A stretch of 64,000 bases of DNA from Sporosarcina sp. Marseille-Q4063 (GTDB lineage Bacteria; Bacillota; Bacilli; Bacillales_A; Planococcaceae). Of the stretch, positions 33,863 through 43,427 are shown piece after piece. How positions within the stretch are numbered: position 1 is the first letter of the stretch; each line of letters begins with the position of its first letter. The notes beneath the pieces are model-generated. The model was not told the DNA's origin, did not search any database, and saw nothing but the letters and a program-made list of their open reading frames with translations. The position numbers and the translations under genes are program-made. Where the stretch lies: NCBI RefSeq assembly GCF_018309085.1, contig NZ_CP070502.1, forward strand, positions 2,661,001-2,725,000, read 5' to 3'.

Positions 33863-34462
33863 ATGACTATTCAATTACAAGAAATTGCATCCGTGATCCA
33901 AGGTGTAAATCTCACTCGTGTGGGAACTAGTGCAAAAACAGCGGGTGCCCAAAGCGTTGAGGTATTAACATTGAAAGAATTTAATGAATCGATGGGAATA
34001 CCCTATAGACTTGAGCAGGAGAAAGATACAAGGATATGGATTGAAGAGAACCAGTTAAATAAAATCCGATTTACTGAAGAAAATATGGTTGTCATTCATT
34101 TGCTGTCACAACGTACTACTACTATCCCCTTAAACTATGAAAAACTATTGATACCATCGAATTTTGTAGTTGTTGATTTTCAGCAGCAAGTCGATGTAAA
34201 ATTTTTTGAATGGTATTTCAATGAACATGTAGAAGTGAGAAGGCAAATCCAGCTTGCTACACAGGGGTCGAGTGTCTCGTCCTTGTCTATTAGCATGTTA
34301 CGTCAAATGGAAATGTCGTTACCACCTATTCAGCTACAAATGAGGATAGGAAAAATTGTACAAGCAGTCCAGCAGAAAAAAAGACTTACAGAAGAAAGAA
34401 TGGAACTGGAAGATCAGTATATTCATGAACTGCTTTCAGTAAAAATGGAGGAATCTAAATGA
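33863..34462 (+). CDS. Single-domain HsdS-like specificity protein
   Basis: 199 residues from ATG 33863 after AAAGGGGG. It has one target-recognition-like domain followed by a helical conserved region (LSLPPIQLQ-type, then QKKRLTEERMELEDQ), half the usual HsdS plan. Full HsdS has two such domains. Its stop overlaps the hsdM start, so it is cotranslated. It could form dimers with its own specificity, assist HsdM folding, or be a truncated S gene kept in frame. Confidence 0.7.
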   Translation: MTIQLQEIASVIQGVNLTRVGTSAKTAGAQSVEVLTLKEFNESMGIPYRLEQEKDTRIWIEENQLNKIRFTEENMVVIHLLSQRTTTIPLNYEKLLIPSNFVVVDFQQQVDVKFFEWYFNEHVEVRRQIQLATQGSSVSSLSISMLRQMEMSLPPIQLQMRIGKIVQAVQQKKRLTEERMELEDQYIHELLSVKMEESK

Positions 34463-36012
34463 CAACATCTGAAAAGCAACGATTACAACAAGCTGAATTA
34501 CACAAGAAACTTTGGGATATGGCAAATGATTTACGAGGACAAATGGAAGCAAGTGAATTCAAAAATTACATCCTCGGTTTGATTTTCTATCGCTATTTAT
34601 CTGAAAAAACGGAAGTTCGAGTAGATAAGCTTCTCGAAGAAGATGCCATTTCTTATGGTAAGGCCTGGGCTGACGAAGAATACCGCGAAGCATTAGCTGA
34701 GGAACTTCTTCAACAAATTGGCTATGTAATTGAGCCTGAATACCTTTTTTCAAACATGATGATTGAAATTGAAAAAGGCGATAACGGTACATTTGATACA
34801 GAATTACTACAAAAAGCAGTCAACTCAGTAACAGAATCAACGCTAGGTACAGACAGCCAGGCCGACTTTGAACATTTATTCGACGATATGGATTTAGCAT
34901 CATCAAAATTAGGGCGTGACGTTAGATCCCGTTCTAAGTTAATCGCAAAAATTATTGCAAGTGTCAACGATATCCCGTTCTTGCATGACGACGTTGATAT
35001 TGACGTGCTGGGCGATGCTTACGAGTATATGATTTCACAATTTGCAGCAAGTGCAGGTAAGAAGGCCGGCGAATTTTACACACCACAACAAGTATCTAAG
35101 ATTTTAGCCAAGATTGTAACCGTCGGTAAAACAGATTTAAAGAGTGTTTATGACCCAGCCTGCGGATCAGGTTCACTTCTACTGCGTGTAGCAAAAGAAG
35201 CAAATGTCCGTAAATTCTACGGTCAAGAACTTACATCGACAACGTATAACTTAGCTCGGATGAACATGTTATTGCACGACGTTTCTTACCAAAACTTTGA
35301 TATTCAAAATGCAGATACATTGGAGGAGCCACAGCACATCGAACTGAGGCACGAAGCAATCGTCGCCAATCCTCCTTACAGTGCGAAATGGAGCTCAGAT
35401 GCAGCATTTTTGGATGACGAACGTTTCAGTGCGTATGGTCGTCTAGCTCCGAAATCAAGAGCTGACTATGCCTTTGTGCAACATATGATTCACCAATTGG
35501 ATGATAACGGAACGATGGCTGTTGTATTGCCACATGGTGTCTTATTCAGAGGTGCAGCCGAAGGTATTATCCGCAAATATCTGATTGATGATAAGAACTA
35601 TTTGGATGCTGTTATTGGTTTACCATCGAATGTCTTTTTCGGTACGTCGATTCCAACATGTATTATGGTGTTTAAAAAGTGTCGCGAAGCAGACGATAAC
35701 GTTATTTTCATTGACGCATCTAGCGAATTTGAAAAAGGGAAGAATCAGAACATTTTAACGGATGAAAATGTTGAAAAAATAGTGGAAACATATAAATCCC
35801 GTGAGACGATTGATAAATATTCGCATGCAGCATTACTAAGCGAAATTGAGGAGAATGACTTCAACCTTAATATTCCACGCTATGTAGATACGTTCGAAGA
35901 GGAAGAGCCTGTTGATTTGGGGGCTGTTTCAAAGCGGATGAAGGAAATTGATGGAGAGATTGCTGAGATTGATGAAGAGCTAAAGAAGTACTTTAAGGAA
36001 TTGGGGATATGA
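34459..36012 (+). CDS. hsdM: Type I restriction-modification, DNA methyltransferase subunit
   Basis: 517 residues. An N-terminal helical domain (EKQRLQQAELHKKLWDMAND) precedes the N6-adenine methylase core with GEFYTPQQVSKIL, DPACGSGSLLL (near 231-241) and NPPYS (near 304). Overlaps of 4 bases on both sides tie it to the flanking S genes. It protects the replicon's DNA and, with HsdR, restricts incoming DNA. Confidence 0.97.
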   Translation: MTTSEKQRLQQAELHKKLWDMANDLRGQMEASEFKNYILGLIFYRYLSEKTEVRVDKLLEEDAISYGKAWADEEYREALAEELLQQIGYVIEPEYLFSNMMIEIEKGDNGTFDTELLQKAVNSVTESTLGTDSQADFEHLFDDMDLASSKLGRDVRSRSKLIAKIIASVNDIPFLHDDVDIDVLGDAYEYMISQFAASAGKKAGEFYTPQQVSKILAKIVTVGKTDLKSVYDPACGSGSLLLRVAKEANVRKFYGQELTSTTYNLARMNMLLHDVSYQNFDIQNADTLEEPQHIELRHEAIVANPPYSAKWSSDAAFLDDERFSAYGRLAPKSRADYAFVQHMIHQLDDNGTMAVVLPHGVLFRGAAEGIIRKYLIDDKNYLDAVIGLPSNVFFGTSIPTCIMVFKKCREADDNVIFIDASSEFEKGKNQNILTDENVEKIVETYKSRETIDKYSHAALLSEIEENDFNLNIPRYVDTFEEEEPVDLGAVSKRMKEIDGEIAEIDEELKKYFKELGI

Positions 36013-37250
36013 TGATGCAACCAATTTTAAGGTTTCCACAATTTAAGGGTAAGTGGGAAACTGAAAGATTAAACGATTTAGGTAGTTTTAGGAGGAATTA
36101 TTCGTTTTCTCGTAGTTATGAAGGCAAAGGAAATTATAAGCATCTTCATTACGGTGATATTCATTCGAAATTTGCTGGAATCTTAGATGATGAGACACCT
36201 ATACCTTCGATAACAGTCCTACAAAGTTTTGAAGTCATTATGAATAATGATCTCATTTTTGCAGATGCATCCGAGGACTATAAAGATTTAGGTAAATCCG
36301 CAGTATTTTGGAATTTTACTTTGGATAATGTAGTTGCTGGTCTTCATACGCATTTATTTAGACCATCTAAATCTGTGGATGGTAGATTCTTAATGTATTT
36401 TACGCAAACAAGTAAATACTTTACTTTTATTAGACGAGTAGGTACAGGAATTTCGGTTCTTGGTTTGTCAAAAACGAACTTAGGGTTACTTGAGATTAAT
36501 ATGCCCGAGTATGAAGAACAACAAAAAATAGCCGACTTTTTCACCCTACTCGATCATCGCATTGAACAGCAACAAGAAAAGGTTGAAGCTTGGCGTGAGT
36601 ATAAAATAGGAGTAATGCAGAAGCTGTTTAGCCAGGAATTACGTTTTAAGGATGAGGATGGACAGGAGTTTCCGGAGTGGAAAAAACATCACCTTAGTGA
36701 AATTACGGATAGAGTGGTTAGAAAGAATAAAGGGCTTCAATCCATATTGCCCTTAACTATATCAGCTCAACACGGATTAATAGATCAAGAAAAATACTTT
36801 GAAAAAACCGTTGCATCTTCGAATTTGGAAGGTTATTATCTCATAAATAAGGGCGAATTTGCTTATAATAAAAGCTACTCAAATGGATACCCTTTTGGTG
36901 CAATAAAGCGACTGAACAATTATGAACAGGGTGTTCTATCTACTTTATATATATGTTTTCAACCTAATAGCGATGTAGTTTATGGTGATTATCTAGAGCA
37001 ATATTTTGAGACAAGTAAATGGCATAAAGAGATTTCAATGATTTCTGTTGAAGGAGCACGAAATCATGGCTTATTAAATATTGGAGTAGGTGACTTCTTC
37101 GAAACCTTACATTTACTTCCTTCTTTAAATGAACAAGTTAAAATTTCAAGCATACTAAAAACAATTGATGAAAAAATTGAATTAGAGTTTTTAAGACTAG
37201 AACTTTTACAAGACCAGAAATCGGGATTTATGCAGCAGATGTTTATTTAA
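36009..37250 (+). CDS. hsdS: Type I restriction-modification, specificity subunit
   Basis: 413 residues. Two target-recognition domains are separated by a conserved helix (EEQQKIADFFTLLDHRIEQQQEKVEAW region at about 180-215), with a second conserved helix near the C-terminus (NEQVKISSILKTIDEKIELE). Length and plan are those of full HsdS. It reads the DNA target for HsdM and HsdR. A terminator follows. Confidence 0.95.
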   Translation: MMMQPILRFPQFKGKWETERLNDLGSFRRNYSFSRSYEGKGNYKHLHYGDIHSKFAGILDDETPIPSITVLQSFEVIMNNDLIFADASEDYKDLGKSAVFWNFTLDNVVAGLHTHLFRPSKSVDGRFLMYFTQTSKYFTFIRRVGTGISVLGLSKTNLGLLEINMPEYEEQQKIADFFTLLDHRIEQQQEKVEAWREYKIGVMQKLFSQELRFKDEDGQEFPEWKKHHLSEITDRVVRKNKGLQSILPLTISAQHGLIDQEKYFEKTVASSNLEGYYLINKGEFAYNKSYSNGYPFGAIKRLNNYEQGVLSTLYICFQPNSDVVYGDYLEQYFETSKWHKEISMISVEGARNHGLLNIGVGDFFETLHLLPSLNEQVKISSILKTIDEKIELEFLRLELLQDQKSGFMQQMFI

Positions 37251-37256
37251 AGAGTG

Positions 37257-37293
37257 CCACCTACAAGATTTCGACACTGTAGGTGGTGCTTTT
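37257..37293 (+). terminator. Terminator after hsdS
   Basis: CCACCTACA (37257-37265) pairs with TGTAGGTGG (37278-37286), then TGCTTTT. Confidence 0.75.
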
Positions 37294-37447
37294 ACATATT
37301 TGTTAGTGAAAAAATAGGTGCTTAAATTAAAAGAATCTAATAAAGAAGTGGTGACGGGTGGACTTTAATTTAAAAATCCCCATGCAGTGTCGTAACCATT
37401 AAGTTATGATCTGAAATATTGGAACCTGCAGTATTTAAGTTACCATC

Positions 37448-37520
37448 GTGTCACATATTGGGACCATATGTAACACTAATAAGCAGGAGCATTGCAATTT
37501 TGATTGCAATGCTCCTGCTT
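37448..37520. repeat. Two adjacent strong inverted repeats
   Basis: GTGTCACATAT / ATATGTAACAC (37448-37476) is an inverted repeat with one mismatch. Next to it an 18-bp perfect stem with loop TTTG covers 37481-37520. The second is a likely terminator for both directions, between the hsd operon and the resolvase. The first may be a recombination or protein-binding site. Confidence 0.6.
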
Positions 37521-37554
37521 ATATATGAAACATCTATATATTGATGATATTGGA

Positions 37555-38157
37555 TTATAGATTTTGATACACCTTCACCATCTTATAAAATGACGTTTTC
37601 TTCATATTCGCTTCTTCCATTGCTTTAACTGCTGTAATTTCCCCGGATTGCCACTTATCATACGACTGAATGAATTCATCTGTTATTTCAATTGATGGCC
37701 GTCCAAATTTAACGCCATTAGAAAGGGCTGAATCAATACCTTCACGTTGACGTATTCGTATTCTATCTCGTTCATCTTCCGCAAGCCAAGAGAGAACTTG
37801 AAGGATAAGATCCGAGATGAAATTACCAATACTGTCTTTATATTTTGTAGTATCCAACAAAGGCATATCAAGTACCACTATATCAGCCCCGATTTCCTTC
37901 GTAAGTTCTTGCCACTCGTTTAAAATATCATCCTTGCTTCGACCGAACCGATCCAGTGAATGAATATAAAGAATATCTCCTTTCCTAATCATTCGTTTCA
38001 TTAATTGATATTGTTCGCGGTGAAAGTTCTTACCAGATTGCTTGTCGAGGAAAATATCACGATTATTAATATCAATCTTTTTCATTGCTTTCATTTGACG
38101 GCTTTCGTTTTGATCTTTTGAACTTACCCTGATGTATCCGAACTTTCGAGATTCCAA
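37555..38157 (-). CDS. Serine recombinase (resolvase/invertase family)
   Basis: 200 residues. The catalytic region starts FGYIRVSSKDQNESRQ with the nucleophilic serine near residue 12-13. Downstream are LDRFGRSKDDILNEW and the dimer helix ending ERDRIRIRQREG. A short C-terminal helix-turn-helix (ITAVKAMEEANMKKTSFYKM) binds DNA. Such resolvases split plasmid dimers or transposon cointegrates. Repeats just upstream look like its res site. Confidence 0.92.
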   Translation of the reverse strand: MESRKFGYIRVSSKDQNESRQMKAMKKIDINNRDIFLDKQSGKNFHREQYQLMKRMIRKGDILYIHSLDRFGRSKDDILNEWQELTKEIGADIVVLDMPLLDTTKYKDSIGNFISDLILQVLSWLAEDERDRIRIRQREGIDSALSNGVKFGRPSIEITDEFIQSYDKWQSGEITAVKAMEEANMKKTSFYKMVKVYQNL

Positions 38158-38174
38158 AATTACACACCCCTTTA

Positions 38175-38330
38175 GGAACGTTTGTTTCTTTAAGTATATA
38201 TTTCCGTTCGAAAAGTTGCAACGAAGTGGGTGAACGTTCGAAAAGTGATTAAATACTTTTACGAACTGTTTTTCACTATGTTTTCGTTACTTGGAGGAGC
38301 GTTCGTTAAAGTGTACTTTTATGAACGGAA
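38175..38330. repeat. res-like recombination site of the serine recombinase
   Basis: TTCGAAAAGT occurs at 38208-38217 and 38237-38246. The second copy is mirrored by ACTTTTACGAA (38255-38265). A further pair, TTCGTTAAAGT (38302-38312) with ACTTTTATGAA (38315-38325), follows. This is a set of paired half sites upstream of the recombinase gene, as in Tn3-type res sites. It may also serve as the operator of the gene. Confidence 0.65.
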
Positions 38331-38481
38331 TGAATTGATCTAGAAAGAAATTATATGTCACTTTCGAATTTTTAGAGAAGCGTGTTCAGAAAACGACGAG
38401 TTTTGGAACACAAATTACCAAGTAGCAAAAGAGCATTTATTATTTTGTTCAGCATATCGGGCTATTTAAAGGAGTAAGGCA

Positions 38482-38642
38482 ATTGATAAAGATGAAATTC
38501 TAACGGTGCTGCCATTAGGTCCACTGATTGCATCTATATTCTTTTTTGGTTCGGTATTGACGTAAAAAAAGTTAAAAATGAAGTGAAGGGAAAAAGTAAT
38601 GACGATTTAAAAGAGAAAGGGAAAGGGGTAGGTAATTTATAA
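38482..38642 (+). pseudogene. Decayed small membrane protein gene
   Basis: AAAGGAG (38468-38474) is followed by ATTGATAAAGATGAAATT reading IDKDEILTVLPLGPLIAS into a hydrophobic stretch. At the six-T run near 38551 the coding frame moves and continues as WFGIDVKKVKNEVKGKSNDD up to TAA 38642. One base change restores a single frame of about 53 residues with one membrane helix and a charged tail. The start position holds ATT. A hairpin (38642-38669) follows. Confidence 0.35.
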
Positions 38643-38669
38643 AAGCAAAGGTGGATTCATCTTTGCTTT
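38642..38669. terminator. Hairpin after the decayed gene
   Basis: AAAGCAAAG (38642-38650) pairs with CTTTGCTTT (38661-38669). Confidence 0.55.
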
Positions 38670-38770
38670 GTAAATTAACGGTCTATTCCTATCAATAATA
38701 GGGCACGATTGCGGAATAATGAGCAGTCAAAAGAAGCTCAGATTAACGTATATTTAAGGAATTGATACAA

Positions 38771-38818
38771 AAGAAAGAAGGCAATCATTCGGCTGATGGA
38801 ATGATTGCCTTCTTTCTA
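38771..38818. terminator. Strong bidirectional terminator
   Basis: A 19-bp perfect stem, left arm AGAAAGAAGGCAATCATTC at about 38772-38790, right arm 38799-38817. It lies behind the minus-strand resA-like gene and separates it from the resolvase region. Confidence 0.85.
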
Positions 38819-38855
38819 ATATCCAGTGCCATAATCAGCATAAGTCTACGCCTGT

Positions 38856-39392
38856 TTAACTAGGCTTTATTTGCTCCATATAATCTTTAATATCGTTTTC
38901 AGACATTTCACCTGTTATAATCTTTATAATCTTGCCGTCTGGATTAATAAGAAAAGTTGTAGGTAGTGGTTTAATATTATAAGTTTGCATTACACCTTTT
39001 GTTTTATCAATTAACGTAGGAAAAACCATTCCGTATTGGTCGGCAAATGCTCGGACTTTTAAATCAGGCTCGGCAATGTTAACCGCTAGCACTTGAACCC
39101 CTTGATCTTTATAAATCTGGTATTGTCTTCCCATAGCAGGCATTTCTTTTTTACATGGTGCACACCAAGTTCCCCAAAAATTTAAGAAGACACCTTGACC
39201 TTTATAAGAGGAGAGTTGATGGCTTTCGCCGTTTAAGTCGACCAATAAGAAATCAGGCGCATCATCCCCAACTTTCAATACATCGTGTTTTTCTTTTATT
39301 GAGCTGTTGTATATTGAAAAAATAATAGCACTGGCCAATACTATTAAAACAATTAATCGCAAAATGAAACGATTCTTCTTTTTGTTATTCAA
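38856..39392 (-). CDS. ResA-like membrane-anchored thioredoxin
   Basis: 178 residues from TTG 39392, which follows AAGGGAG and gives the ResA-like N-terminus (basic residues, then one membrane helix). The longer frame from 39437 has no support. The thioredoxin-fold domain has NFWGTWCAPCKKEMPAM with the redox-active CAPC and the cis-Pro segment PLPTTFLI. ResA reduces apocytochrome c disulphides outside the membrane before haem attachment and takes electrons from CcdA. Two CcdA-like genes and resB/resC lie a few kb away, though on the other strand. Confidence 0.88.
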   Translation of the reverse strand: MNNKKKNRFILRLIVLIVLASAIIFSIYNSSIKEKHDVLKVGDDAPDFLLVDLNGESHQLSSYKGQGVFLNFWGTWCAPCKKEMPAMGRQYQIYKDQGVQVLAVNIAEPDLKVRAFADQYGMVFPTLIDKTKGVMQTYNIKPLPTTFLINPDGKIIKIITGEMSENDIKDYMEQIKPS

Positions 39393-39616
39393 CCGACTGC
39401 TTTCTCCCTTCAAGAACTTACAGGATATGAACGGCATACCTGAACTGTTTTTATTTATGATTATACTTTACTAAAGATTTATCAAAAAACTATGCAGTCA
39501 CAAAGCTGTCATGATTGTAGGTAGAAACATTTCATTTATTGATGTTCTATGCTTTCTGCATATTTATTTCATATTTATTCTCTATACTAAAATTCAAGAG
39601 AGGGGCGAACGTTCAA

Positions 39617-40978
39617 GTGAACAGAATCTCTACTAAGCTAACATCTTATTTTTTCGTTGCTGTACTAATAATGGAAATATCCCTTATATCATATCTCCAT
39701 CACAATATCGTTCATGCGAGGATTGATGAGGAGTTCACCAGATTATTGGCAACCGGTTCAAATCATCGGGACGTACTTATCGAATATTATTCAGATACAA
39801 CGATGAAACATATTGTATTGATGGAGCAAGACGGAGAGCGGGAAGTCATCATTACAGATAATCAAAGCAACATCATTCAAAGCTCGAAGGAAAATATAGG
39901 AGTATTGGAAAAATATATCCCTACAGGAACAGATATCAACCTTAATACCGATAAAATTTTAGCATCGGACTGGGAAGGACTGCCATACATCATAAGTGCA
40001 CATCCTTATAAAGTAGATTCAGGCCAATCAGGTTATATACTTATGTTTCAAAGTACACGTTCTATTGAACAGTTAGTTGGGAAGTTGAATTTGTATTTTG
40101 GTTTGGCAGGTGTGACCAGTATGGTCGCATTACTTCTTATATACGCTACTCTTTCCAAATTTCTTACACGCCCTTTAATCCGTATGAAGGAAGCGACAGA
40201 GAAATTGAGCGAAGGAAATTTCAATGTGAGCCTTCCGTTCATTGGAAACGACGAGCTTGGCGAATTGTCAGGTTCTATTCAAAAGCTTGCGAACGATTTG
40301 GAACGTTTAAAAACGGAACGTAACGAGTTCTTAGCCTCGATTGCGCATGAATTAGGGACGCCATTGACGTACTTAATCGGCTACACGAAAGTGGCTATGA
40401 GACCGGGGGTGAATGAGAAGGATCGTAAACATTATCTTTCAATTATTGCGGAAGAGTCAGACCGCATGAAGGAACTCGTTAAAAACCTATTGGATTTAGC
40501 GAGAATGGATGAAAATACATTCACGGTTTCAAAGGAATATTTTAAGGTGCGTCCGTTCTTTGATGATATCTTCCAACTAGTTGGACCTTCTTTTAACATG
40601 AAGAAACTTGGATTGGAGTTAATTTGCGAAGAAGATATCGAAATCCATGCTGATCCACTGCGACTAGAGCAAATAATATTGAATTTACTTGATAATGCTT
40701 TGAAATATTCAACGGAGAAATCGATTGTAGAAGTAAAAGTTTCGAAGACCGGGGACATGTCAGTTATTTCTGTTACAGATTTCGGAATCGGAATCCCATC
40801 CGAAGAGATTGAGTTCATTTTTGAAAACCTTTACCGGGTGGAAAAATCGCGTTCGCGTACATCTGGAGGATCAGGCATTGGTCTGGCAATCGTCAAAGAG
40901 CTTGTCGAAGCCCACGATGGAACTATAGAAGTGGAAAGTAGCTTAGGAAGAGGGAGTACGTTCACTATTATGATTTGA
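39617..40978 (+). CDS. Sensor histidine kinase
   Basis: 453 residues from GTG 39617, after AGAGGGGC. Membrane helices at about 8-28 and 165-187 flank an extracytoplasmic sensor of about 135 residues. HAMP follows, then the H-box IAHELGTPLTYL, N-box LNLLDNALKYS, and G-boxes DFGIGIP and GGSGIGLAIV. It phosphorylates the regulator encoded next, overlapping by a few bases. The signal is unknown; thiol stress or copper is suggested by the genes that follow. Confidence 0.93.
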   Translation: MNRISTKLTSYFFVAVLIMEISLISYLHHNIVHARIDEEFTRLLATGSNHRDVLIEYYSDTTMKHIVLMEQDGEREVIITDNQSNIIQSSKENIGVLEKYIPTGTDINLNTDKILASDWEGLPYIISAHPYKVDSGQSGYILMFQSTRSIEQLVGKLNLYFGLAGVTSMVALLLIYATLSKFLTRPLIRMKEATEKLSEGNFNVSLPFIGNDELGELSGSIQKLANDLERLKTERNEFLASIAHELGTPLTYLIGYTKVAMRPGVNEKDRKHYLSIIAEESDRMKELVKNLLDLARMDENTFTVSKEYFKVRPFFDDIFQLVGPSFNMKKLGLELICEEDIEIHADPLRLEQIILNLLDNALKYSTEKSIVEVKVSKTGDMSVISVTDFGIGIPSEEIEFIFENLYRVEKSRSRTSGGSGIGLAIVKELVEAHDGTIEVESSLGRGSTFTIMI

Positions 40979-40998
40979 GGGGAGGGTTAAAAGCCTAT

Positions 40999-41676
40999 AT
41001 GAGAACAATCTTACTAGTTGACGATGAGCAGAGGATGTTAAATCTCATTGAATTATTTCTGATTCCCCACGGCTTCAGATGTATCAAAGAGACAAGTGGA
41101 AAGAAGGCACTGGAGATACTTAAGAAGGAGAAGGTTAGCCTTGTGCTATTGGATGTTATGATGCCAGAAATTGATGGATGGGAAGTATGTGAAAAAATAC
41201 GTGAGTTTTCAGATGTTCCTGTCATTATGTTGACAGCTCGAACCGACAAGCTTGATTTGGTGAAAGGACTAAATAGTGGTGCTGACGATTATATTACGAA
41301 ACCTTTTGATGAAAGGGAGTTGTCAGCAAGGGTGCATGCACTATTGCGCCGTTTTCCTGAAGAAGAAAAAGCAAAAGCATTGATTATTTACGGTGATTTT
41401 AAACTAGATAAAGAAACGTATTCATTACAATATAATGACTCGAAAGTGCCGCTTACACTAAAGGAATTTTCTATTATTGAAGCCTTGATTTCGCGACCAA
41501 CAAAGACTTTTACACGGGAACAGTTATTGCATACTGCATGGGAATATAACACTTATACGGATATCCGGACAATAGACTCGCATATACGTAATTTGAGGGA
41601 TAAATTAAAAACTGCCGGATTTCCTATTGAAGAATTTTTAAAAACGGTATGGGGAATTGGATATAAATGGAGCTAA
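40999..41676 (+). CDS. OmpR-family response regulator
   Basis: 225 residues from ATG 40999, after GAGGGGAGGG. The receiver has DD at 9-10, the phospho-acceptor in LLDVMMPEIDGW and the K in TKPFDERE. The winged-helix output domain ends TVWGIGYKWS. Partner of the kinase encoded before it; presumably controls the lipoprotein-CcdA genes downstream and perhaps the divergent resA-like gene. Confidence 0.94.
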   Translation: MRTILLVDDEQRMLNLIELFLIPHGFRCIKETSGKKALEILKKEKVSLVLLDVMMPEIDGWEVCEKIREFSDVPVIMLTARTDKLDLVKGLNSGADDYITKPFDERELSARVHALLRRFPEEEKAKALIIYGDFKLDKETYSLQYNDSKVPLTLKEFSIIEALISRPTKTFTREQLLHTAWEYNTYTDIRTIDSHIRNLRDKLKTAGFPIEEFLKTVWGIGYKWS

Positions 41677-41687
41677 GGAGAAGTATT

Positions 41688-42608
41688 ATGATGAAAAAAA
41701 TTAGGGTTTTCATGGGATTGTTAGCATTGGCCGCTATTTTGTCGGCTTGTAACAAAGAAAGTGAAACATATTTGTTTGGAAAAGTGAAAAATAGTAAGTT
41801 TGAACACTTGCATGGATTGGGATATATAAACGGTGGACCTGAAATTGTGATTTCAACCCATGATGGGCTCTACGAATATGACAAAGACGGATGGAAAGAA
41901 GCAAACAGCGAAAAGCATGATTATATGGGATTTCAAGCGATACGTGAAGGTTTTTTCTCAAGTGGTCATCCAGAACCAGGATCCGACTATAAAAATCCGC
42001 TTGGCCTTGTCAAAAGTACAAATCGAGGTGCGAGCTTTGATAAATTAGCATTTTACGGGGAAATTGATTTTCATTACCTTGCAGCGGGCTATGACTCAAA
42101 CGCCATATATGTACTTAATGAAATGCCAACCGAAGAGATGACAGGGGGGCTACATTATACTTTGGATGAGGGAACCACTTGGAATGAGGCCACGATGAAC
42201 GGATTCAATTCGGAATTCATCTCAAATTTGGCTGCTCATCCTTCGCAGAAAGAGATGATTGCAATCGGGAGTAAAGATGGCATATTCCTTTCAAAGGACT
42301 ACGGTGAAAACTTTGAACTTTTTAATAACGTAAACATGGTTCTATCCGTGACTTTGACTGAAAATGGGGGGTACTATTCAAGCTATGAAAATGAAACAGT
42401 ACAACTCAAAACATTTACATTTGGTAACGATCAAGAAATGTCTATTCAACTTCCCAATGAAAAAATGAATCCAATTGTCTTTATCGCAGTTAATCCGGAT
42501 GATAAAAAAGAAATTGTCATTGCAACACATAATAATGATATTTTCCTGACAAAAGATGAAGGGGCTAATTGGGATGCACTTGCTAAAAGCGGTGAATTGA
42601 AGAAATAA
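41688..42608 (+). CDS. BNR/sortilin-like beta-propeller lipoprotein
   Basis: 306 residues from ATG 41688 after TAAGGAG. The lipobox LSAC gives a membrane-anchored surface protein. The body has repeated Asp-box-like turns, such as STNRGASFDKL, TLDEGTTWNEA, LSKDYGENFEL and LTKDEGANWDAL, typical of BNR or YCF48-like propellers (F510_1955-type). It lies between the two-component system and two CcdA-like genes. A role in membrane-side metal or redox protein assembly is possible; not proven. Confidence 0.78.
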   Translation: MMKKIRVFMGLLALAAILSACNKESETYLFGKVKNSKFEHLHGLGYINGGPEIVISTHDGLYEYDKDGWKEANSEKHDYMGFQAIREGFFSSGHPEPGSDYKNPLGLVKSTNRGASFDKLAFYGEIDFHYLAAGYDSNAIYVLNEMPTEEMTGGLHYTLDEGTTWNEATMNGFNSEFISNLAAHPSQKEMIAIGSKDGIFLSKDYGENFELFNNVNMVLSVTLTENGGYYSSYENETVQLKTFTFGNDQEMSIQLPNEKMNPIVFIAVNPDDKKEIVIATHNNDIFLTKDEGANWDALAKSGELKK

Positions 42609-42631
42609 TCAAAACGGATGGTGCTTATTAA

Positions 42632-43366
42632 ATGTATGGATTGATGTCGAAAGTCAGTCAAGCAATAACTGAACCAGTGACTATCCTTATACATTCCTTT
42701 GAACAATACCCTATTGTTGTTGCGCTACTTTTGGGCTTGGTAGGGGCGGTTGCTCCCTGCCAGCTGACAGGAAATATGAGTGCGATTACCTTGTATGGGA
42801 ACCGGACGATTCAAATGAAGGATGACATGGGCGAAATTTTATTCTTTATTATTGGGAAAGTGGCTGTATTCAGTTCTCTAGGGTTACTCGTATGGTTCTT
42901 TGGTGAAACATTTGAAACCTCACTAACAGACTACTTTCCTTTGTTTCGTAAAGTAATAGGCCCGCTTATTATTGTTACCGGTCTTGTATTAATAGGAATT
43001 CTTAAGCTAGATTTCCTTCGAAAATTAACGATGCGAATTCCTACACGCTTACGAAATGGGAAATTAGGTTCTTTCATGTTGGGTGCAAGTTTTTCCCTTG
43101 CCTTCTGCCCAACAATGTTTGTGCTCTTTTTCTTATGGTTAATGCCATTGGTTGTAACAACTTCTTATGGTTTTGTATTACCTGCTGTTTTCGGTGTAGC
43201 AACATCGTTGCCACTTATTGTCCTATTTTTCTTCATATGGTTCTTTGATGCGAAGCGGATCATTATGAAGAGAAGCATGAAGACTGGCAGAATTGTGCAA
43301 CGTTTGGCTGGTGCTATTCTTATTATTATAGGAATAGCTGATACAATGACTTTTTGGGGAATTTGA
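42632..43366 (+). CDS. CcdA/DsbD-like thiol electron transporter, first copy
   Basis: 244 residues with six hydrophobic segments. Cysteines in VGAVAPCQLTGN and SLAFCPTMF sit in paired membrane helices, the CcdA/DsbD signature for moving electrons from cytoplasmic thioredoxin across the membrane. It diverges from the second copy and may serve a different partner; a SafE/TauE-like exporter is a remote alternative. The ribosome site is weak, suggesting coupling to the lipoprotein gene. Confidence 0.8.
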   Translation: MYGLMSKVSQAITEPVTILIHSFEQYPIVVALLLGLVGAVAPCQLTGNMSAITLYGNRTIQMKDDMGEILFFIIGKVAVFSSLGLLVWFFGETFETSLTDYFPLFRKVIGPLIIVTGLVLIGILKLDFLRKLTMRIPTRLRNGKLGSFMLGASFSLAFCPTMFVLFFLWLMPLVVTTSYGFVLPAVFGVATSLPLIVLFFFIWFFDAKRIIMKRSMKTGRIVQRLAGAILIIIGIADTMTFWGI

Positions 43367-43427
43367 CTTATAAAACTTATCAAGGCTTTTACATTGTTTT
43401 TATTGTGTTGAGAGGGGGTTTCACTAG

